In this document: positions 57,185 through 64,000 of the stretch, one piece after another
How the letters are laid out: the number at the start of each line of letters is the position of its first letter
How positions within the stretch are numbered: position 1 is the stretch's first letter
NCBI GenBank assembly: GCA_001599595.1
Contig: BCHH01000017.1
Span: 387,054 to 451,053, forward strand
From: Beverwykella pulmonaria
Lineage: Eukaryota; Ascomycota; Dothideomycetes; Pleosporales; Melanommataceae
DNA length: 64,000 nucleotides
Direction of reading: 5' to 3'
Translations under genes and position numbers: made by a program
The notes under the pieces: generated by a model
The model's input: only the letters and a program-made list of their open reading frames with translations
Databases searched by the model: none
What the model was told of the DNA's origin: nothing

Positions 57185-60100
57185 ATGGATGAGCAGGAGT
57201 TTGTGCAGCTCCTCGAGAGTCTGCTGCTGCGTAAGTGAAAGCCCGCCTTCGCACACCTCCAGCCTGACCTTTTTTTAGCCGACACCGAGCGTGTCAAGTC
57301 GGCCACCTCCACGTTGAACAAGAGCTACTATACATCACCCGCATCACTGAATGGCCTCCTCCACATCGTGTGCAGCCACCCCAAACCAGAGCTCCGCCAA
57401 CTCGCCGCCGTCGAGGCCCGGAAACTCGTGGCCAAACACTGGGCCCACCTCCCAGCCGAGCAGAAGACGGCACTTCGGAACCAGCTCTTCCAATTCACGC
57501 TCGACGAAGGCGTCACCCTCACGCGTCACTCCGCCGCCCGCGTCATTGCCGCCATCGCGACACAGGACTTCGAGGATAGGGAATGGGCCGACCTCCCAGG
57601 CTACCTCTTGCAGGCCTCCACGAGCTCCACCACACGGCACAGGGAAGTGGGCACGTACATCATCCAGACCACCCTCGAGTCGGTGGGCGATTCGTTCCCG
57701 GGCAAGGTTGCCGATCTGTACAAGCTCTTCAGCTCCACCCTCCAGGATCCCGAGAGCGCCGAGGTCAGAGTCAACACGATGCTCGCTCTGAGTCGTCTCG
57801 CCATGCTTCTCGACTCCGAAGCCGACCCCAAGCAAGTGGAATTGTTCCGCAGCGCAATCCCGGGAATGGTCGCCGTGCTCAAGGCCACCGTCGATGCTGG
57901 CGATGAAGATAGTGCGCTCCAGGCCTTTGAAGTGTTCCAGACGCTTCTCGGATGCGACAACGCTCTTCTTGCGAAGCACTTTGGTGATCTCGTCAAGTTC
58001 ATGATCGAGCTCGCCGCTACTACGACGATTGAGGACGAATTTCGGTCGCAAGCCCTGGCCTTCTTAATGCAGTGCCTTCGATATCGGAGGTTGAAGATAC
58101 AGAGCTTGAGAATCGGGGAGGAGCTCACGCTCAAGGCTCTGCACATCGTCACCGAGCTCGGCGACATGTCAAGCGAGGACGAGGACGTCACGCCCGCACG
58201 CTCTGCCCTCGGACTGCTCGACATCCTCGCGTCGAGCCTCCCTCCAAGCCAAGTTGTCATTCCTCTCCTAAAGGCTCTTGGGGCGTATTTCTCTTCTGAG
58301 AACCCAGACTTCCGCCAGGCCGGTATCCTTGCCTTGGGAATGTGCGTTGAGGGCGCTCCGGATTTCATTGCCACCCAGTTGCATGAGATTCTGCCCATAG
58401 TGCTTCATCTACTGGATGATCCGGCGGCCAAGGTACGAGGAGCAGCCCTCAATGGTGTTGCTCGGCTGGCAGATGATTTGGCAGAGGATGTGGCCAAGGA
58501 GCACGCGCGGCTGATACCTGCCATGGTCAAGAACTTCGATCTTGCCATGAACAGCTTGAAAGGCGAGGATGACGAACTCAACCTTACTATTATTCGAGGT
58601 AGCTGTCACGCCATTGACTCTCTTATTGAGGGACTGGACCCAGAGGATGCCGCCAAGTATGTGCCGGAATTGGTTCCTCGCTTCAGCAAACTCTTCCACT
58701 CGGAAGACTTCAAGTGCAAGGGTGCAGCCATTGGAGCGGTCGGTTCCATTGCATCAGCTTCGGAGAAGGCTTTCCTACCGTTCTTTGAACAGACCATGAA
58801 TGGTCTTTCCCAGTACGTACGAATCAAGGACAGCCAGGACGACCTGGATCTCCGCGGCGTAGTGTGCGATTCCATGGGGAAGTTTGCTTCTGCTGTCGGC
58901 CCTGAAGCGTTCGAGCCCTATGTACTCCCGCTCATGGAAGCGTCTGAGGAGGCCCTCCACCTGGACCACCCGCGTCTCCGCGAGACTAGCTACATTCTCT
59001 GGAGCACCATGGCCAAGGTGTATGAGGAGAAGTTCGCCAAGTTCCTGCCCGGCGCCGTCAAAGGTCTTCAGGACTGCCTTGACCAGGATGAGACGGACTT
59101 GGAGGTCCAGCTTGGCGAAGAAGCAAGTGACTTGGTGGGAACGGAGGTCGTTATCCAAGGCCGCAAGGTCAAAGTTTCTGCCGCTACCGATGATGACGGC
59201 AGCGATTTAAACGAGGCTGCTATGGATGAGGAGGACTGGGATGATATTAACGCTGTCACTGCCGTTGCTTTGGAAAAGGAGATTGCTGCAGAGATCTATG
59301 GAGACATCATCACGCACACCCGCCGTGAATACCTTCCGTATCTGGAGACGACAGTCGCGAAACTTTTGGAACTCGTCGAGCACCCGTATGAGGGCATTCG
59401 CAAAGCCTCTCTCGGCACGCTTTGGCGCACGTACGCCTGCTTATGGGGCATGGCCGAGGGGGATGGAATGGCCAAGTGGCAGCCTGGTCTACCTCTCAAG
59501 GTCGAGCCGGCGGAGGAGCTGACGAAGCTTGGCAACCTTGTCACGATGGCTACCATGTCTATCTGGCAAGATGAATTGGATCGGTATGTTTCCTCTTTTT
59601 TCTTTCTTTCTTTCTCCGTTTTCACTACTACAAGGATGATCAACTATTCGTTAATCCCAGCTCACTCTGACGCACTAATGTGCGATATGAGGCGAACGCG
59701 ATTCTGTTTCTGAGTTCTCCATCATTTGCTGCTGTTACCATGCTCTTGGGAAACAAACCGTTAACCAGTGCATTATAGTGGCACCGTTACTGACATCAAC
59801 CGCGATGTTGCGGCAACGTTGAAACTTTGCGGCCCCGCTCTCTTGCTTACAGAGAACGGCAACGTCGTCGACGACATGGCACAGCAGCTCCTGGCTATCA
59901 TCACCAAGCGCCACCCTTGTCAGCAGGATTTGGGCGACGACCCGGACGATGAGAATATTCTCGATGAATCAGCCGAGTACGATTGGCTGGTGATTGAGAC
60001 TGCCATGGAGGTGCTCACGTGCCTCTCTGTCGCTCTCGGACCTACTTTCGCGCCGCTCTGGAAGATGTTCGAGAAGCCAATCATGAAGTATGCTAGCAGC

Positions 60101-60716
60101 CAGGAGTCGACGGAACGCAGTGCGGCAGTTGGCACGATCGCAGAGTGCGTTGGTAATATGGCCGAGGAGTGCACGCCCCATACCGCTACGCTTCTGAAGC
60201 TGCTCCTTCACCGTCTATCGGACGAGGATCCAGAAACGAAGTCGAACGCCGTGTACGGAATTGGCCTGCTTTGCGAAAAGACCACCAACGAAGCCGAGAT
60301 TCTCAAGGCGCTCCCCACAATATTCACCAAGCTCGAGCCGCTCCTCGATGCGCAGGACCAGGCGCGCCTCCTCGACAACACGGCCGGTTGCGTGAGTCGA
60401 TTGATCTCGAAGCACCCCGACCGGATTCCCATCTCAGAAGTGCTCCCCCGTTTGGTGCAGCTTCTGCCGCTGAGGGAAGACTATGAGGAAAACAAGCCCA
60501 TCTACGGCATGATTGTGAAGCTTTGTAAGTTCCACCACGCTCGCATCGACTTCCAACGCTAATGACCCCTCAGATCAAGCGAACGAGCCAACCGTACAAC
60601 AGCTCACGCCTACTTTGATGGGCGTGTTTGAGAAAGTGCTTGGGCCGCCGGAGGAGCAGCTTGAGGATGAGACGCGGTCACAGCTCGTCGAGCTGGTGAA
60701 GTACCTGAGAAAGTAG
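57185..60716 (+). CDS. kap123: Importin-beta family nuclear import receptor, Kap123/importin-4 type
   Basis: A HEAT-repeat karyopherin of about 1,079 residues that carries cargo such as ribosomal proteins and histones through nuclear pores and releases it on Ran-GTP. Exons are 57185-57230, 57279-59583, 59779-60524 and 60574-60716. The 195-bp third-exon intron (59584-59778) uses the TATAG acceptor, since only that restores DELDR-GTVTDINRD. The N-terminus (MDEQEFVQLLESLL, then PDTERVKSATSTLNKSYYTSP) has the importin-N pattern. Helical HEAT pairs follow throughout (for example ALGLLDILASSLPPSQVVIP, LLDDPAAKVRGAALNGVARL). An acidic loop (DDDGSDLNEAAMDEEDWDDI at about residues 667-686) is typical of this group. 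Length is close to the yeast Kap123. Confidence 0.9.
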
Positions 60717-61456
60717 GTGACGATGACGAGCAGGGCGATGGGTTAGGATCGGGTACCCGGTGGGTGGCATCGGGGAACAGGCACGGGTAGTGAGAAACTT
60801 GTGGCGGATGGGAAAAAAAATGTGTGATACCACGGCTTTACGAGACAGTGAAGCCACGCTTGCTTGGGATGGGCCTTTCGCGATACACCATCCTTTTTAC
60901 GACGAACAATGAATCGTTTTTCCTGTTGTGAAACACGTTTCGACGCCACAGTCCCGTGGTGCGTGCTGCCAAGCCCTGCAGGCGCTGCGCTGCGTGACGT
61001 CGGCGCCGGCGTGTACCTGGACGCACGCCGTCTCGGAGCTCCTGCACTGCACACCTCACCGTGACGACACAGCAAAACACCACACAACCCAGCTGCCTAG
61101 GCGGCCTCGTTCGCTTCGCCACACCCCCATCGCACCTGCAGCGCTCCATCATCAACCCCCTTCTGCGCTCTCTTATTGCCAGCCAGCGCTGATCCGATCG
61201 TCGTTCTCTTGGGCGCAAGCTCCAGCCACCTCTGGCCTGCACAACAAGCTCTCCACGCAGCTCCACTCCACACCTCGGCTTTCCTCCCGCACACCGACCT
61301 CATTCTTCTCCTGCCCGACCTACCCCTCACCCACCTTCTCCTCCGTATACCGCTCCGCGCCCCTCTCCACCCCCTGTCCCCGCCCTACGCTGCCGCGCCA
61401 CGGACCGTCGTCGACCGATTCTTCTTCCCACGCCCACGCTGGTGCGAACCCGCGAG
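60717..61456. other. Intergenic stretch between importin and sterol transporter
   Basis: About 740 bp between tandem genes, pyrimidine-rich and Pro/Ser/Thr-coding in many frames just before 61457, which is typical of a long fungal 5' leader. No separate gene is supported. Confidence 0.5.
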
Positions 61457-64000
61457 ATGGTGAAGCGATGCGCGCGGGGAGGATGGGGCGCCATCACAGC
61501 GGGGCTGTTTGCCGTCCTCGTGGGGTCTGCCCTGGCGGGCCCCGACCTGACGGAAAAGCACGAAAAGGGCAGATGCGCCATCAGAGGGCACTGCGGCAAG
61601 CAAGGCTTCTTCGGCTCCGACCTGCCCTGCCCGGACAACGGGCTGGCAGAGACGCCTGAAGAGGATGTCAAGACGCAGCTGGTGGAAATCTGCGGCGAGC
61701 AGTGGTCCGACACGCAGGTCTGCTGCAACGGAGAGCAGGTCGACGCCCTCAAGAAGAATCTCGACCGCGCCACGGGCTTCATCAACTCGTGCCCGGCCTG
61801 CAAAGAAAATTTCTACAACATGTTCTGCACATTCACCTGCTCGCCCGACCAGTCGCTGTTCATCAACGTCACCAACACGGAGCCCAAAGGCGACAAATAC
61901 CTCGTCACGCAGCTCGACCATCTCGTGTCCAACGAATATGGGTCCGGCTTCTACGATAGCTGCAAGGACGTCAAGTTTGGGGCCACCAACGGCAAGGCTA
62001 TGGACTTCATCGGGGGGGGTGCAAAGAACTTTACCCAGTTTCTCCATTTTCTTGGCGAGAAGAAGTTCCTCGGCAGTCCGTTCCAGATGGACTTTCCCCG
62101 GCCCAACGCCACCGAGTTCCCAGGCTTCGTTCCCATGAACAAGACAGCACATGCGTGTAATTCGGCCGACGAGAAATACAGATGCGCCTGTTTGGACTGC
62201 GCCGGTTCGTGTGCCGAGCTGCCAGAGGTCTCCGAGGCGAAGCAATGCTATGTTGGCCTTCTCCCGTGTCTCTCGTTCGCGGTTATCGTTGTCTACTCGG
62301 TCTTCCTCGGGCTATTGTGCACGGCCGTCGCCGGCCATGTTGCTTACCAGCGACATTCGAAGCATAAGAATGAACGACTGCGCCTCCTGCAGGATCTCGA
62401 GCCAAGCGACGACGAGGATGAAGGCGACATTGTGCACAACGTCGGCATGCTCGACCGCCCAACCAAGCACTACTTCATCAACACCTGGTGCGACCGCATG
62501 TTCAGCAGACTTGGATATGTATGTGCTCGATTTCCCGTGGCTACCATCTTGGCCAGTGTTTTGATCGTCGGGTTGATGAGTTTGGGATGGCTGAGATTCG
62601 AGGTCGAGACCGATCCGGTTCGCCTGTGGGTCTCTCCCGACTCCGCCGCTGCGCAAGAGAAGGACTTCTTTGACGACAAATTCGGCCCCTTCTTCCGCGC
62701 CGAGCAGGCCTTCTTGGTCAATGATACTGGCAAGGAGCCAGGACCCGTGCTCAGCTACGAAACTCTCCGCTGGTGGTTCGATGTCGAGAGCCGCATTCAA
62801 CGTCTCCTGTCGCTTGAGGGAGGAATCAAGCTAGACGATGTCTGCTTCAAGCCTGTGGACAATGCCTGCGTTGTCCAATCCATATCCGGCTATTTCCAGG
62901 GCGATTTCTCCAACGTCTCGCCGCGTAGCTGGGAAACCGACCTGGTAAACTGCGTAGACAACCCAACATCTTGCCTGCCAACCTTTCAACAACCGCTCGA
63001 TTCGCACCTGCTCTTCGGTGGCGTAAATCAGACCGTGCTCGACGCACAAGCACTCATCGTTACCTGGGTGGTTAGTAATCATCTTGAGGGCACACCCGAA
63101 TTCCAGCGCGCTATGAACTGGGAAGACAGCATGAAGGACATGATGCTGATTGTGCAAGGCGAGGCGCAACGTCGTGGTCTGAGATTAAGCTTCAACACTG
63201 AAGTGAGTCTGGAACAGGAGCTCAACAAGAGCACGAATACGGATGCCAAGATCGTGGTGGTGAGCTACATCATCATGTTCTTGTATGCGTCTCTGGCACT
63301 GGGATCTACAACCCTCACCATTCGATCTCTCCTTCGTAACCCGGCAAACGCGCTCGTTCAGTCCAAATTTATGCTCGGCATAGTCGGCATTCTGATTGTC
63401 CTCATGTCTGTATCTGCGTCCGTGGGGCTCTTCTCGGCAGCTGGCATTAAAGTCACTCTCATTATCGCTGAGGTCATTCCGTTCCTGGTGTTGGCTGTTG
63501 GTGTGGACAATATCTTCCTCATTGTTCACGAATTCGAGCGAGTTAATATCAGCCATCCAGAGGGCACCATCCCTGAACGTGTTGCGAGAGCACTCGGTCG
63601 CATGGGTCCATCCATCCTGCTTTCTGCTACTACCGAGACAACGGCCTTTGCACTAGGATGCGCAGTCGGCATGCCAGCTGTCCGAAATTTTGCTGCCTAC
63701 GCCGCTGGTGCAGTCTTCATCAACGCACTTTTGCAAGTCACTATGTTCATAGCCGTGCTTGCACTCAACCAACATCGTGTCGAGTCCAACCGCGCAGACC
63801 TTTTCCCGTTTGTGAAAGTGTCACGAGCAGATAGCAGCTACCTCAACGGCGGCATGGGCTATGGCGCTGGGGAAGAAGGCGGAGTACAACGATTCATTCG
63901 CAAGACTTATGCGCCGGCTCTTCTTGGAAAGAAGGCCAAGGTCGTCATTCTAGCCGTCTTTTTCGGCATCTTCACAGCTGGTGTCGCCCTGTTCCCCGAA
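61457..64000 (+). CDS. NCR1: NPC1-type sterol transporter (NCR1-like), 3' end outside window
   Basis: Multi-pass vacuolar/lysosomal membrane protein that moves sterol from the lumen into the membrane. 848 codons are open from the ATG at 61457 to the window edge without introns, so the gene is incomplete. A signal peptide (residues 1-27) is followed by the Cys-rich luminal N-terminal domain (GRCAIRGHCGKQGFFGSDLP to about residue 250), the first membrane helix (about 265-295), a second near 355-375, a large luminal domain, and the sterol-sensing domain from about residue 600. The latter carries IIAEVIPFLVLAVGVDNIFL and SATTETTAFALGCAVG. Full-length fungal homologues have about 1,200-1,300 residues, so a third is missing. 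An 8-G run at 62012-62019 is in frame. Confidence 0.92.
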   Translation, partial: MVKRCARGGWGAITAGLFAVLVGSALAGPDLTEKHEKGRCAIRGHCGKQGFFGSDLPCPDNGLAETPEEDVKTQLVEICGEQWSDTQVCCNGEQVDALKKNLDRATGFINSCPACKENFYNMFCTFTCSPDQSLFINVTNTEPKGDKYLVTQLDHLVSNEYGSGFYDSCKDVKFGATNGKAMDFIGGGAKNFTQFLHFLGEKKFLGSPFQMDFPRPNATEFPGFVPMNKTAHACNSADEKYRCACLDCAGSCAELPEVSEAKQCYVGLLPCLSFAVIVVYSVFLGLLCTAVAGHVAYQRHSKHKNERLRLLQDLEPSDDEDEGDIVHNVGMLDRPTKHYFINTWCDRMFSRLGYVCARFPVATILASVLIVGLMSLGWLRFEVETDPVRLWVSPDSAAAQEKDFFDDKFGPFFRAEQAFLVNDTGKEPGPVLSYETLRWWFDVESRIQRLLSLEGGIKLDDVCFKPVDNACVVQSISGYFQGDFSNVSPRSWETDLVNCVDNPTSCLPTFQQPLDSHLLFGGVNQTVLDAQALIVTWVVSNHLEGTPEFQRAMNWEDSMKDMMLIVQGEAQRRGLRLSFNTEVSLEQELNKSTNTDAKIVVVSYIIMFLYASLALGSTTLTIRSLLRNPANALVQSKFMLGIVGILIVLMSVSASVGLFSAAGIKVTLIIAEVIPFLVLAVGVDNIFLIVHEFERVNISHPEGTIPERVARALGRMGPSILLSATTETTAFALGCAVGMPAVRNFAAYAAGAVFINALLQVTMFIAVLALNQHRVESNRADLFPFVKVSRADSSYLNGGMGYGAGEEGGVQRFIRKTYAPALLGKKAKVVILAVFFGIFTAGVALFPE

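Noticed and set aside
57344..58398. Two long minus-strand frames (235 and 265 residues)
   Set aside because: Both are shadows of the importin coding strand; no domain, start context or introns.
59584..59713. Read-through of the importin frame past 59583
   Set aside because: The sequence after DELDR is a Phe/Ser-rich intron with a GTATGT donor; the TATAG acceptor at 59778 restores the importin frame exactly.
61385..62245. 286-residue open frame on the minus strand
   Set aside because: It is antisense to the well-supported NPC1-type gene; its openness follows from GC-rich codons of that gene and it has no motif of its own.

Overview
The window looks like nuclear DNA of a filamentous ascomycete (Pezizomycotina, most likely a dothideomycete). 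The main reasons are short GT-AG introns of about 46-70 bp with CTAAC/CTAAT-like branch sites, a Zn2Cys6/fungal-MHR regulator, a fungal rhodopsin-domain membrane protein, a DUF2433 protein, and decayed Tad-type LINE and pogo/Fot1-type transposon relics. Exon joins were worked out by hand from splice signals plus reading-frame continuity; no alignment or RNA evidence was available.

Layout. (1) 0-9.4 kb is gene-dense: an aldo/keto reductase, a small protein with a possible mitochondrial presequence, a MOSC/flavin-reductase/2Fe-2S fusion, a Zn2Cys6 regulator and a membrane-anchored PNPOx-like flavoprotein. (2) 9.4-34.4 kb is gene-poor. It holds a secreted type I membrane protein, a secreted berberine-bridge-type FAD oxidase, a broken SGNH lipase and a rhodopsin-domain receptor-like protein, set among repeats: long inverted repeats around 28.5-30.1 kb, LTR-like short elements, a LINE relic, a transposase relic and paired dispersed repeats. 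(3) 34.4-47.4 kb is an accessory enzyme block: a secreted HExxH metalloprotease with a duplicated Cys-rich tail, a 3-beta-HSD-like dehydrogenase, a broken SDR, an intact SDR, a broken Baeyer-Villiger-type monooxygenase, a secreted carboxylesterase and a zinc alcohol dehydrogenase. (4) 47.9-49.5 kb carries an RGG-rich protein, followed by about 4.3 kb of AT-rich DNA with almost no recognisable genes. (5) 53.8-64 kb is conserved housekeeping territory: a DUF2433 protein, a Kap123-type importin and an NPC1-type sterol transporter cut by the window edge.

How they may work together. The 37.8-47.4 kb enzymes would fit oxidation of a cyclic or steroid-like alcohol to a ketone, Baeyer-Villiger conversion to an ester, ester hydrolysis, and alcohol oxidation. 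The monooxygenase is a pseudogene (truncated, two in-frame stops, a frame break), so this is best read as a decaying cluster. Three enzyme genes (lipase, SDR, monooxygenase) are broken while their neighbours are intact. I found no convincing tRNA, rRNA, CRISPR array or bacterial-type feature.
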